A stretch of 64,000 nucleotides of DNA from UBA7683 sp964643895. GTDB lineage: Bacteria; Patescibacteriota; Saccharimonadia; Saccharimonadales; UBA7683. The stretch is taken from positions 7,706 to 71,705 of the forward strand of contig CAZXUE010000003.1 of the NCBI GenBank assembly GCA_964643895.1, written 5' to 3'. The position numbers were made by a program, and so were the translations under genes. How positions within the stretch are numbered: position 1 is the first letter of the stretch; the number at the start of each line of letters is the position of its first letter. Under the pieces are notes generated by a model, which was not told the DNA's origin, did not search any database, and was given only the letters and a program-made list of their open reading frames with translations. This document shows positions 7,031 to 16,423 of this stretch, in pieces.

Positions 7031-8317
7031 ATGGCGGAAGTAGCAAAATTTGGCGGAACGTCCATGGCACAGATAGACACAGTGCTTAGAATTGTGGAAG
7101 AGGAGAGCCCGGCTGTGCTGGTCGTGTCTGCGCCAGGAAAAGATGTGAGCCTCGATGGTTTTCATAGCTCTGAGCTTGGCGCTCATAAAATGACAGATAT
7201 GCTGCTGCAGGGTGATGTTGACCGGGCAGAGGCCCGCGCACTCGAGATTATTGAACGCTCAGGACTTGGCGCTAGAGAGGGCGCTGGGATTATAGAGAGT
7301 ATGCGTGGTTGGTTGCAGCAGAACGCTGACGACCAGGCTGCTTGTGCAGCAACAGGGGAGCGGTTTTCAGCCGAACTCATAGCTAGGCTTACCGGCAGAA
7401 TACTACTCGATCCCAGAGCATTAGTTTCTATTAACAGAGATCGTACTCCCGACGCTAACGTGACGGTGCACAATCTGAGGAGTGCGATTGATACTAAAAA
7501 ACACTATGTATTGCCAGGTTTTTATGGTTACGACAATGGTGGTGGTCTTGGTGGTGTTCAGATATTAGATCGCGGTGGAAGTGACACATCAGGGGCACTA
7601 GCGGCTGCCGCACTGGGGTTGCCGTATTTTAACTTTACTGATGTCAATGGCTTTTATACAACTGATCCACGCCTTAATGTATTTGCGCGACAAATTCCAA
7701 ACTTAACCTACGAACAAGCTCGTGCACTTGCTCTTGGGGGTTCAAAACTACTGCATCCAGAGGTGGCAAGAATAATGAGAGACAGTAACCTTGCTACTAC
7801 AGTTCGTAACACCTTTAATGTAAGTGCCGCCGGTACGAAAATCACAAACATCAGTGAGCGTCAGCAGGGCGATATAGTGGGTGTGGCTTCTCGCCAAGTA
7901 CGCGCTCTTGACATTCGAAGAACAGGAATGGACGAAAGCGCCGGGGTGATGAGTGGCGTATACGAAGCGCTCGCCGAATCGGGAATACCGTATTTACTTA
8001 CAAATGATGGGTCAGACGAGACTGCCATCTTCTTCGATGCCGAATCTGTCGATGGGCCAAACGAACTACGTGAAATTGCGGAAAGTGCAATTAGAGACGC
8101 GGAGATATCGGTGACTGAATTTGGACTTGTCGTGGCAGTATTTTCTAAGACACGTCCGTACGCGTACTCGTTTATGGAGACTGTGGCAGCCGCTACGGCA
8201 GTTGATACTAGTGTTATACCTTCGAGCTCAATCTCAAGGCAGAGTGTAGAGCTTTTTACTAAGCCCCAGTTGGTAGGTGATGTCGAAGCAGGTGTACACG
8301 AGCTGATCCTACATTAA
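7031..8317 (+). CDS. Aspartate kinase (aspartokinase)
   Basis: Amino-acid-kinase-fold protein of 428 residues that would phosphorylate L-aspartate with ATP. Visible: N-terminal KFGGTS motif, DRGGSDTSGALAA catalytic glycine/serine segment (near 180), FTDVNGFYTTDPR nucleotide-binding segment (near 205), and a C-terminal ACT-like region (about 295-420) typical of lysine or threonine feedback sites. The rest of the lysine/threonine pathway is not in this window, so its product's use is unclear. It sits 42 nt upstream of lysS and downstream of a lysine-type attenuator, suggesting a lysine-responsive unit. A three-codon ORF (ATG AGA AAG TAA) just before the start is probably incidental. Confidence 0.85.
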   Translation: MAEVAKFGGTSMAQIDTVLRIVEEESPAVLVVSAPGKDVSLDGFHSSELGAHKMTDMLLQGDVDRAEARALEIIERSGLGAREGAGIIESMRGWLQQNADDQAACAATGERFSAELIARLTGRILLDPRALVSINRDRTPDANVTVHNLRSAIDTKKHYVLPGFYGYDNGGGLGGVQILDRGGSDTSGALAAAALGLPYFNFTDVNGFYTTDPRLNVFARQIPNLTYEQARALALGGSKLLHPEVARIMRDSNLATTVRNTFNVSAAGTKITNISERQQGDIVGVASRQVRALDIRRTGMDESAGVMSGVYEALAESGIPYLLTNDGSDETAIFFDAESVDGPNELREIAESAIRDAEISVTEFGLVVAVFSKTRPYAYSFMETVAAATAVDTSVIPSSSISRQSVELFTKPQLVGDVEAGVHELILH

Positions 8318-8359
8318 CACTCGTGTTTGATCTGATAGTACGATAGAATAGAAGTTAAC

Positions 8360-10669
8360 ATGGCGAACTTAAAAGAACTGCGCGATGAGCGCCTAAGAAA
8401 ACTGGGAGAGCTAAAAAAGCTGGGCCTTAACCCGTACCCCGCAAAATCGAACCGAACCCATATGATGGGTGACGTTATTGCTAAGTTCGATGACTTAGAA
8501 GACCAGATAGCAACGGTTGCAGGCAGAATTATCGGCATTCGTAAGTTTGGCAAACTTGCCTTCATAGTTTTGAAGGATGCATCAGGACAAGTACAGCTTT
8601 TTTTGAAAGATGGCGGTGTGCAATCCACCAATCCCGTAGCTGGTTTTATTGGTCTTGACCACCTAAACCTGCTTGATGCGGGAGACTTTCTTGAAGCAAC
8701 TGGCCCCATCATCAAAAGCAAAACAGGTGAAATCTCAATTGACGTGCAGACCTTGCGGCTTTTGGCTAAGTCGCTTCGACCAATGCCCACAGCACAAGAC
8801 GGTTTTACTAACAAGGAGGAGCGCATGCGTCGGCGCTACGTGGACATGAACGTTAATGAGGATGTTCGTCAACGATTCATTCGACGCTCAAAGTTTTGGC
8901 AGGCAACACGCGATTTTCTTCTGAACAATAATTTTACGGAAATTAATATTCCAGTGCTGGAGCATACTACCGGCGGCGCCGATGCGAATCCGTTTGTAAC
9001 GCACATGGACGCTTTGAATCAAGATTTTTACCTTCGTATTTCGCACGAGCTACCACTAAAGCGCTTGATTGGCGCTGGTTATGAAAAAGTCTTTGATATT
9101 GGTCCACGTTTTCGAAACGAGAACTACTCGGACGAACATTTACCGGAGCACATTGCAATGGAATGGTACTGGGCATATGCTGACTGGCAAGATGGCATGG
9201 TATTCATGGAGGGGATGTTCAAAAAAGTGCTGCAAGAAGCATTCGGTACTCTGCAGTTTATTCTCAACGGCCAAGAAGTTGATATGAGCAAGCCGTGGGA
9301 GCGATGGGATTATGCGACCGTTATTCGCGAACATTACGGTATCGAGGTGTTCGACTGCACAATCGACGAAGTGAAGGCCGCACTGAAGAAGCATGGGCTT
9401 GAAGTAGAAAAAACTGAGAATATTTCGCGCGGTATTGATAAGCTCTGGAAGAAGGTTCGTGCAACCGTGGCTGGTCCAGTCTGGCTTATTAACACACCAA
9501 CATTTATTTCTCCCCTCAGTAAGGCAGATGATGCTAACCCTCATTTTGTGCAGCGATTTCAGGCAGTCATTGGCGGTAGCGAACTGTGTAACGGTTGGAG
9601 CGAGCTGAATGACCCGGTTGATCAGCTTAATCGTTTCTTGGAGCAGCAAAAAATGCGCGATGCGGGTGATGATGAGGCGCAAATGCTTGATATCGATTAT
9701 GTGGAGATGCTTGAATATGGTATGCCGCCTGCATGTGGACTTGGTTTTTCCGAAAGAGTGTTTTGGATTTTTGAAGGTGTAACAGCACGCGAAGGAGTGC
9801 CATTCCCGCAGCTCAGATCAGAGGTAGATGAGGTTACAAAGAGCATATATCCAGAGATCAACTTTGAGCAACAGGGTGTCGAGGGCGGAGCGGGACCTAC
9901 GAATAAGCAGTTAGACTCGGCAGTTAACCAGGGTACACAAAAGCTTTATCTCGTTGACTACACTATTCATGAATTTGATGCGCATGTCGCTACTATCCAA
10001 AAAAATGAGGATGAAACAGTACGAATTATTTTAGATCAGACGGCATTCTATCCGGGTGGTGGGGGCCAAGATTTTGATTTGGGAGAAGTGACATGGTCAT
10101 CCGGTCGTCTTCAGCTTACAAGAGTAGGTAAAGATCAAAATGGAATTGTTGCTCACGAAGGAATAATTGAGGGTGTTGCTCCGCACGAGGGTCAAGCAGT
10201 GAAAGGATCTGTTGACGTAGAGCGAAGGCTGCTTAATTCACGCTTGCATTGTGCAGGACATCTTATTGATCGTGCCCTGGAGCTTATTGGTAAAAATTGG
10301 CAGCCAGGAAAGGGCGCCCATTATCCAGATATGTCGTTCGTTGAATACTCAGGAGAATATATCTTTGATGAAACGGAAGGCCTAGCTCACGAGATTGAGG
10401 AAAAAATAGCAGATATTGTAGCCGCGGGTGGCAAGATTAGGATTAAAGAAGTATCAAGTGACCAGGCTCGTTCACTCAGTAAGTATATTCCGGAGGCTGT
10501 ACTTAAGACATATCAGAGGGTGCAGCTAGCGGTGTATCCGGATAATTTTCATATTTGCTGTGGGGGTACGCACCTCAATGACGTTTCTGAACTTGGCAAG
10601 ATTGTCATAACTAAGATCAAAAAGAAGAACGGCAATATTAGAATTAGCTATCGCTTGGAAGCAATGTAA
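8360..10669 (+). CDS. lysS: Class II lysyl-tRNA synthetase fused to an AlaX-like editing domain
   Basis: A 769-residue fusion. Residues 1 to about 515 form a class II LysRS: OB-fold anticodon domain (about 40-145), motif 2 region (VFDIGPRFRNENYSDEHLPE), and motif 3 GLGFSERVFW. From about 528 to the end it resembles AlaX/AlaRS editing domains: TAFYPGGGGQ near 561, HCAGH at about 630-634 and CGGTH at about 734-738, giving the HxxxH and CxxxH zinc/active-site ligands. Stand-alone LysRS is about 500 residues. The AlaX module normally hydrolyses Ser- or Gly-tRNA-Ala, so fusion to LysRS is unusual; it may act in trans on another tRNA. A possible -10 TAGAAT ends 10 nt before the ATG. Confidence 0.88.
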   Translation: MANLKELRDERLRKLGELKKLGLNPYPAKSNRTHMMGDVIAKFDDLEDQIATVAGRIIGIRKFGKLAFIVLKDASGQVQLFLKDGGVQSTNPVAGFIGLDHLNLLDAGDFLEATGPIIKSKTGEISIDVQTLRLLAKSLRPMPTAQDGFTNKEERMRRRYVDMNVNEDVRQRFIRRSKFWQATRDFLLNNNFTEINIPVLEHTTGGADANPFVTHMDALNQDFYLRISHELPLKRLIGAGYEKVFDIGPRFRNENYSDEHLPEHIAMEWYWAYADWQDGMVFMEGMFKKVLQEAFGTLQFILNGQEVDMSKPWERWDYATVIREHYGIEVFDCTIDEVKAALKKHGLEVEKTENISRGIDKLWKKVRATVAGPVWLINTPTFISPLSKADDANPHFVQRFQAVIGGSELCNGWSELNDPVDQLNRFLEQQKMRDAGDDEAQMLDIDYVEMLEYGMPPACGLGFSERVFWIFEGVTAREGVPFPQLRSEVDEVTKSIYPEINFEQQGVEGGAGPTNKQLDSAVNQGTQKLYLVDYTIHEFDAHVATIQKNEDETVRIILDQTAFYPGGGGQDFDLGEVTWSSGRLQLTRVGKDQNGIVAHEGIIEGVAPHEGQAVKGSVDVERRLLNSRLHCAGHLIDRALELIGKNWQPGKGAHYPDMSFVEYSGEYIFDETEGLAHEIEEKIADIVAAGGKIRIKEVSSDQARSLSKYIPEAVLKTYQRVQLAVYPDNFHICCGGTHLNDVSELGKIVITKIKKKNGNIRISYRLEAM

Positions 10670-10708
10670 ATTTATGGCTCTTGAAGTAGCGCGGAGGTAT
10701 TTAAGAAA

Positions 10709-11419
10709 ATGATTGAAGTAAGGAGTATCTCCAAAACATACGGGAGAAAAAAGACCGAGTTTCATGCTCTAAAAGATATTAGTTTTACGATTGCATCTGG
10801 CGCAAGTGTGGCGATTATTGGTAAGTCTGGCTCTGGGAAGTCCACTTTAATGCATGCAATGAGTGGCTTGGATCGTCCGCAAACGGGGCAGATTTTGGTA
10901 GATGGCATTAACATTCTCGATTTAAAACCAAAACAGGTTGATCGGTTTCGTTCTGAAAAAATTGGTTTTATTTTTCAAAGCTTTTTTGTACAAGCCAACG
11001 AAAGCTGTTTTGACAACGTGAGTTTGCCGCTTGAGATAGCTAAAATTTCACGTACTCGACGGAAAAAGATGGTTGAACAGGCTCTGAAGGAAGTGGAGCT
11101 GTTTGATAAAAAGAAGAGTCGTGCTCGCGATCTTTCTGGAGGCCAAAAACAGCGTCTTGCAATTGCCAGGGCGATTGTTGGTGAGCCAGAGATTTTATTT
11201 GCAGATGAACCAACTGGCAATCTCGATTCTGTAACTGGGCAAAAAGTAGAAGATCTTCTATTTGGCTTTAATAAGCAAAAAGGCATGACCTTAATAATTG
11301 TCACACACGATGAAGATCTGGCTCAAAAATGTGATGTACGTATTTACGTTAAAGACGGTAAGGTTGCGACTATCGAACAGAAGTCGTCACGTAGCACACG
11401 CAGAAAGGTGGGGGCATAG
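10709..11419 (+). CDS. ABC transporter ATP-binding protein (LolD/MacB type)
   Basis: A 236-residue ABC ATPase of the MacB/LolD/FtsE subgroup. Walker A GKSGSGKST (near 39), signature LSGGQKQR (near 143), Walker B ILFADEP with the TGNLDS D-loop, and the H-loop VTHDED are all intact. It is followed 2 nt later by an FtsX-like permease, and together they should form a type VII ABC system. Such systems act in lipoprotein release, peptide export or mechanotransmission rather than import. The substrate cannot be assigned. Confidence 0.9.
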   Translation: MIEVRSISKTYGRKKTEFHALKDISFTIASGASVAIIGKSGSGKSTLMHAMSGLDRPQTGQILVDGINILDLKPKQVDRFRSEKIGFIFQSFFVQANESCFDNVSLPLEIAKISRTRRKKMVEQALKEVELFDKKKSRARDLSGGQKQRLAIARAIVGEPEILFADEPTGNLDSVTGQKVEDLLFGFNKQKGMTLIIVTHDEDLAQKCDVRIYVKDGKVATIEQKSSRSTRRKVGA

Positions 11420-11421
11420 CT

Positions 11422-12801
11422 ATGAAAATTATTGATATTGCCAGGCGAGCGGGCAGAAGTCTGCGTCATGCCAAAATCCGTACCATTTTAACGGCACTTG
11501 CTATCGGTGTTGGAGCGTTCACTCTCACACTTACCATGGCTGCAAGCACCGGCGCACGCCAATTTATAGATGGTGTTATTAGTGATAATTTTGATCCAGC
11601 CGAGCTGATTGTTACGAAAGATGAGCAAATACTTGGTGCAGCAGATGCTAGCAAGCCCCTTGAGTACGATCCAAGCTTTGGCGCATCGAGCAGCAGTGCG
11701 GGTGCGGCAATTCAAGTGAAGCGTCTCTCGCAAGACGATCTGCAAAAAATACGAGAGTTACAAGAGGTGGAATCTCTTCGAGAAGGCGTCAGTGTGAACG
11801 CCGCCTACGTAACTCGAGAGGGTCAAAAGAAGTACGTGGCAACACTCGGTGCTCTCAATCCATTCCAGAGCCCCGATCTTCTGGCTGGCACTATGCCGAA
11901 GCCGCTTAAAAATGGATCGGTCCTGATGCCGGAGGGTTTTCTTGAACCACTTGGTTTTAAGAATGCCGAAGATTCGATTGGCAAAACTGTGACAGGAGCT
12001 TTCAGGTCATCGGTAGACCCTGCTGAACTGGCGGGTCGCATTGCTCGGGGTATTTCACCAGAAGAGCTAGCCGCATTAAGCTCAGGCTCATTAAAAGAGG
12101 AGACTTTCACCATAGTAGGAGTTCTTAAAAAGCCTGTAACTGCGCAGCCTGGCACGGAACTATACTTCCTTATCAATAACGAGGAGGCGCTCCGCCNNNN
12201 NNNNNNCCTGAATGAAATTTCAACAAAAGGGACCGATGATTACCAAAAGTATACCTCCGTTTACGTGCGCATTAAGGACGGCGAAGATGCACAAAAACTC
12301 AGCACGGCACAAGATACATTAAAGAAATTGGGCTACACCACGCTTTCGGCTAAAGAAACTCAGCAATTTTTAATGCAGTTTATCAATATCTTACAAGGAA
12401 TAGTTGTCGGTTTCGCATTCTTGGCCGTTATTGCCTCGGTATTTGGTGTGATTAATACGCAGTACATTAGTGTACTTGAGCGTACCCAGCAGATTGGGTT
12501 GATGAAGGCGCTTGGTATGCGCCGAAGAGACATTTCTCGACTTTTTCGAGTTGAGGCGGCATGGATCGGTCTGCTCGGCGGCGCACTTGGTTCGGGACTG
12601 GCATTTGCCTTAGGTACGCTTCTGAACCCATGGATTACTGAAACAGTAGATCTTGGTGCAGGCAATAGGTTGCTTGTGTTCCAGCTACTACCAATTATAG
12701 CGTTGGTGGTTGGCTTGATGTTGGTGGCAATTTTTGCCGGTATTTTACCAGCACGAAAAGCGGGTAAGCTCGACCCAGTTGAAGCTTTAAGAACTGAATA
12801 A
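11422..12801 (+). CDS. FtsX/MacB-like ABC permease (contains an assembly gap)
   Basis: Permease of about 459 residues with the MacB/FtsX topology: one N-terminal membrane helix (about 20-40), a large extracytoplasmic domain (about 45-310), and three C-terminal helices within the FtsX domain (about 320-455, with GLMKALGMRRRDISRLFRVEA between helices). It partners the preceding ATPase. Ten Ns (12197-12206) lie in the extracytoplasmic domain. The frame is open on both sides, but the true number of missing bases is unknown, so the residues there are not reliable. Confidence 0.85.
   Translation: MKIIDIARRAGRSLRHAKIRTILTALAIGVGAFTLTLTMAASTGARQFIDGVISDNFDPAELIVTKDEQILGAADASKPLEYDPSFGASSSSAGAAIQVKRLSQDDLQKIRELQEVESLREGVSVNAAYVTREGQKKYVATLGALNPFQSPDLLAGTMPKPLKNGSVLMPEGFLEPLGFKNAEDSIGKTVTGAFRSSVDPAELAGRIARGISPEELAALSSGSLKEETFTIVGVLKKPVTAQPGTELYFLINNEEALRXXXXLNEISTKGTDDYQKYTSVYVRIKDGEDAQKLSTAQDTLKKLGYTTLSAKETQQFLMQFINILQGIVVGFAFLAVIASVFGVINTQYISVLERTQQIGLMKALGMRRRDISRLFRVEAAWIGLLGGALGSGLAFALGTLLNPWITETVDLGAGNRLLVFQLLPIIALVVGLMLVAIFAGILPARKAGKLDPVEALRTE
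12197..12206. other. Assembly gap (10 N)
   Basis: A run of ten Ns inside the ABC permease gene. Its length is probably a placeholder, as the gap in pyrG appears to be. Confidence 0.95.
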
Positions 12802-12873
12802 AAACTATATACAAATCAAACGATTGAAAATACTACTTGTGCTTATAGATATCCAATCTGGTAAAATCTGGCT

Positions 12874-14412
12874 ATGTCTAATTTTGAGATGGAGCCTTCT
12901 ACCCCGGTTGACTACCCATTCTCTGATATCGATGTGGCGTTGAAGCAATTTGCAATGCAGGTAGCCGAAGTAGAGACAGTTTTTGATTACCGCTTAGGTG
13001 GTAAAAGGCAGTTACGTGCCATGTTGGCGCGTGAGTGTGAAGCAAGTTCGTATTCTGGAGAGCTGGTGGTCATAGTTCCGCAACCCGGAGCAGTCAGGTT
13101 AGTGAATCATACATCAGGTGTTTCCCTTGCTTGCGAAGGACCATTTGTAGGCTATCTCGAGCAGTTTTTCCCGGTACCGGAGATTTATGAGGTAGCCGAC
13201 TTTTCAACACCTGATGATATCAACTATATACCGAGTGCGTCGGAGGAAGAACCTTGGCTAAATCGTCGTAACTTAGTTATTCCAAAGCTTGGTCTTAGGG
13301 TCCGTCCGGCAATTCCGCATAACGGCTACGAAGACGATGATCTAATATACGAAGTTTTAGCCGAAGACGTACTTGATTTGTTCGAAGCCGACGACATGCA
13401 CCCCTTACTTGGTGAGGAGGGTATCTTTAACCAGATGGCCGCAACCTTGCTGAGGGGTGTGGGCTCGGGGCGAGTGGATCTTGGTCAAGTAAGTTCTCGG
13501 CTTACGGAGGCTGTTTTTGAGCAATCACAAGAAACCCAATATAAGGACGCTCACTTAAGGTTCGTCCTTCACCCAGATGCAGAGCTATTTATTACTGATG
13601 ACCTCTCAAGCGCTCGTGCGTTTATCACTAATGAAGGCAAAGAGGACTCAGTGTTTCCAGATAGAGTTGAGTTGCCTACAGACACTTTGCACTCATTCAA
13701 GCTTCTTGGATTCGATTGGCTTTGGGTGAGCGATCTCGAATCTTCAGATGATAATGATGTTACGCTGTTTGCCGTGGTTGAGCTCTTGGATGAATCTGAT
13801 CAGGAACTTGCTGGTGGGGCACGCGTTGCATGTGTGGCGGTGGATAACTTCAGGCTGGGAGATATATTGGAAAAGAGGCAGACAATACAAAATCCTCAAG
13901 ATATTTTTGCGTATGAAAAAAAATTGTTCAATAGTTCACTTGAATGGCTTGCAACACAAAATGGCAAACTAAGCCAAGAGGATATGGTGCGCGTAATTCA
14001 GAACATTCTTGCCGCAGTTAATGTTGTTGACGAAGATGGCGCACAAAACTTATATACGAGCAGAACACTAGGAAGCGAGATCATACTCAATCTTGAACAA
14101 TATAGAGTTGTAAGAGGGTGGTACTTATCAGATGATCAGTGCTATGAATGTACGGTAAATATTCGAGACTTCCAGGATGTGCGTGGCATTATTACGGAGT
14201 ATGTAGCTGGCGACATCTCTCCTGACGATGAGAGCACGGAACTAATCCTGAGGTGTGTACTAGATGTCAGAAGTGATAGAGAGCTAAGATCACTCGGTGT
14301 TGATGCAATTGAAGTTCCGGTTGAAGAAGTCTCGCGGGCACAGCTTGTTACAGGCTTGGAGGTTGGCAAGTTGGGAGCTTTGCTACGATCCCGATATCCT
14401 CACGCCAACTAG
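12874..14412 (+). CDS. Hypothetical acidic protein, 512 aa
   Basis: Large soluble protein that I do not recognise, rich in Asp and Glu, with no signal peptide, membrane helix or obvious catalytic motif. It appears to be built of several alpha/beta segments. A TAAAAT -10 (12862-12867) ends 6 nt before the ATG with no Shine-Dalgarno, predicting leaderless translation. It belongs in style with other acidic orphan proteins in this window that have their own promoters. A function cannot be proposed. Confidence 0.75.
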   Translation: MSNFEMEPSTPVDYPFSDIDVALKQFAMQVAEVETVFDYRLGGKRQLRAMLARECEASSYSGELVVIVPQPGAVRLVNHTSGVSLACEGPFVGYLEQFFPVPEIYEVADFSTPDDINYIPSASEEEPWLNRRNLVIPKLGLRVRPAIPHNGYEDDDLIYEVLAEDVLDLFEADDMHPLLGEEGIFNQMAATLLRGVGSGRVDLGQVSSRLTEAVFEQSQETQYKDAHLRFVLHPDAELFITDDLSSARAFITNEGKEDSVFPDRVELPTDTLHSFKLLGFDWLWVSDLESSDDNDVTLFAVVELLDESDQELAGGARVACVAVDNFRLGDILEKRQTIQNPQDIFAYEKKLFNSSLEWLATQNGKLSQEDMVRVIQNILAAVNVVDEDGAQNLYTSRTLGSEIILNLEQYRVVRGWYLSDDQCYECTVNIRDFQDVRGIITEYVAGDISPDDESTELILRCVLDVRSDRELRSLGVDAIEVPVEEVSRAQLVTGLEVGKLGALLRSRYPHAN

Positions 14413-14478
14413 TGGCTTTGCAAGCTTGTGCTTTTTACCGACCCAGCTATACTCTAACGTAACAATAAAGGAGTATGT

Positions 14479-15675
14479 ATGGACAATTTTCAAAAACCGC
14501 AAGAAACGGCTCAAGCTTCAGCACCAGAGGCTGCACCACAGACTCCTGCGCCACCCCCAGTAACTTTCGTTACGCCACCCGAGCCAGCAAACTTACGAAA
14601 GTCGAATAAAAAAGGTCTATTTATTGGTTTTGCGCTCGCGTTCGTGGTTCTGCTGACCGGAGGTGGAGCCTTTGCATTTTATACCTATCAAAACAACAAT
14701 CCCGAGAAGGTCCTGGCTGATGCATTAGCAAATACAATCAGCTCTTTTGGCGAAAAGAGTCCGAGCACTACCCTCGGGTCACTTACGTATGAGTACAAGG
14801 GCGACTAATCGGTGAAAGTAAAGGTGGCTTTTGAGGGTAAGGCAACTGGAGAGGACGGGCAAGGTAGCGCGGATATCACACTTGATTTTGCAGGCCGAAC
14901 TTACACAGTCAAAACCTCTGCTGTCGTATTTGGAGAAGATGAGGTGTATTTTAAGGTCGAAAAGCTCAAGGCCCTAGTAGATCAGTTGCTCTCGAACAAT
15001 CCCGAGGCTGCGGCTTACGGAGAGTATGTTAACCCGATTGTAGCTAAGGTCGATAACCGTTGGATCAAAATTACTAAAGACGACATCAGCAAGCTTTCAA
15101 GTGCTAGTGAAGATGAGGTTGATACATGCACTGAGGCGCTGAAGAGCTTTAAAATATCAAAAAACGATTCAAAGCAGCTCAAAAAACTCTTCAAGGAAAA
15201 TCAGTTTATTATCGTCAGTGAAAAATTAAAGAACGAGACTGCCGCAAACGAAAATAGCTTTCACTACAAACTTGATTTTAATAATGCTGCAGCAGAAGGT
15301 TTTGCTAAACAAGTCATCACGCTTGAATCTTTCAAAAGTATTACGCAAAGCTGCGAGCTTGATGAAAAAAAGATAGCAGAAGGTTTTAAAGATGCCAAAG
15401 ATGGAGTTGCTAAAGAAGCGTCAAAACCAGTTGTGGAACTTTGGGTTGGCAAAGAAACACGTCGACCAACTAAGTTTCGCGTGAGCGCGGACGATAAAGA
15501 CGTTACGGTTGATTTTAGCAGTGAGTTCCGTCTCGGTGCCGAAAATGTCTTGATTGAAAAGCCAAAAACCTCAGTTTCAATCACTGATTTAAAAGAAGAA
15601 TTTGAAAACCTTATGCCAAGCGGTGGAGCACCGCAAACAAGCACAAGAAGTACCACCAGAATGAATTCACTGTAG
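14479..15675 (+). pseudogene. Membrane-anchored protein interrupted by an in-frame TAA
   Basis: Residues 1-109 are open from ATG 14479 (AAGGAG upstream): a Pro/Ala-rich cytoplasmic part, one membrane helix (about 50-72, GLFIGFALAFVVLLTGGGAF), then an extracytoplasmic segment. TAA at 14806-14808 stops it, but the same frame reopens at once (SVKVKVAFEGKATGE) and runs 287 codons from a GTG at 14812. The two halves read as one continuous 398-residue secreted protein. Possible explanations are a nonsense mutation, a sequencing error, a strain variant in a metagenome assembly, or read-through. The C-terminal half lacks its own Shine-Dalgarno. I do not recognise the family. Confidence 0.75.
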
Positions 15676-15700
15676 TATACTAAAATTAAACAAACAGCAG

Positions 15701-15728
15701 AAAAAGCCGGCCAAATGCTGGCTTTTTT
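15701..15728 (+). terminator. Intrinsic terminator
   Basis: Stem AAAAAGCCGGC/GCTGGCTTTTT with a 5-nt loop and a terminal T-run, 25 nt after the interrupted membrane-protein gene. The A-run on the left arm means it could terminate in both directions. Confidence 0.85.
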
Positions 15729-15743
15729 CATCTGGCTATAAGA

Positions 15744-15832
15744 TATATGACAACATATTGTCATATAGCCGACGAATACAGTACAAAACACCAGCCACTC
15801 AAGCTCCGCGCTCCAAGCGTGTAAAGTGGCTG
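15744..15832. repeat. Two palindromes upstream of the 170-aa gene
   Basis: TATATGACAA (15744-15753) is inverted at 15758-15767 around a 4-nt loop. CAGCCACT (15792-15799) is inverted at 15825-15832 and followed by CTTTATTA, which resembles a weak terminator. A 25-codon ORF from 15747 ends at 15824, directly against the second right arm. Its codon content does not point clearly to one amino acid. Confidence 0.5.
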
Positions 15833-15864
15833 CTTTATTACTACATATAGTAGAATATCAATAG

Positions 15865-16377
15865 ATGAGAGAGTTTACAGGGCTTGAAATACAACAAGAG
15901 CTAGAGCTGCCTCCGGAAGAGAAAGTATTAGTAGTTAATCTAGACCGACTGACAGATAGATACTTACGTGCAGCTCAATTTACATGCGGCCTTACTGTAA
16001 CAGGCGTAGCGGTCGATTGTGCGACGCCTTATCTTGAGATGACGGAGGAAGCCCTACGTCTTAGTGCCCCGATCGTTGGTCTGTCGGCGAGCCAACCTGA
16101 CGAAGACATTACGGTGACATATGCGCAGCACCGTGTAAGGTTCCCAGCATGGGCAAGGCTCCGGCTAAAGGAGTTGGCATGCGTCACAGGTTTCAACCAA
16201 GCAAACATCCTGCGAAGTATACTCACCTTTGAGTTACCCAGCTTACTCGGTGGTATGTCACTCGATGAGGCGGAGGCCGAACAATTGCGATCGCAAGAAG
16301 AGGCAATAGTTGCTTACTTTGAGTGGGCTGACAGAATTCAGGCAGGCGGTGATCCAAACGAGTCCCCGCCAATATAA
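15865..16377 (+). CDS. Hypothetical acidic protein, 170 aa
   Basis: Soluble protein without recognised motifs. It begins MREFTGLEIQQELELPPEEK and ends in a Pro/Glu-rich tail. The central helical segment (ARLRLKELACVTGFNQANILRSIL) looks DNA- or protein-binding but is not diagnostic. It precedes serS by 46 nt; serS has its own -10, so co-transcription is not certain. Confidence 0.65.
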   Translation: MREFTGLEIQQELELPPEEKVLVVNLDRLTDRYLRAAQFTCGLTVTGVAVDCATPYLEMTEEALRLSAPIVGLSASQPDEDITVTYAQHRVRFPAWARLRLKELACVTGFNQANILRSILTFELPSLLGGMSLDEAEAEQLRSQEEAIVAYFEWADRIQAGGDPNESPPI

Positions 16378-16423
16378 GTGGGTCTCTGCCTATTATTGAT
16401 AAACTTACGGTATACTATTTAGC

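Noticed and set aside
15747..15832. Serine leader-peptide attenuator before the 170-aa gene and serS
   Set aside because: A 25-codon ORF and hairpin exist, but only two Ser codons are scattered, the -10 is too close to the ATG, and serS has its own promoter downstream.
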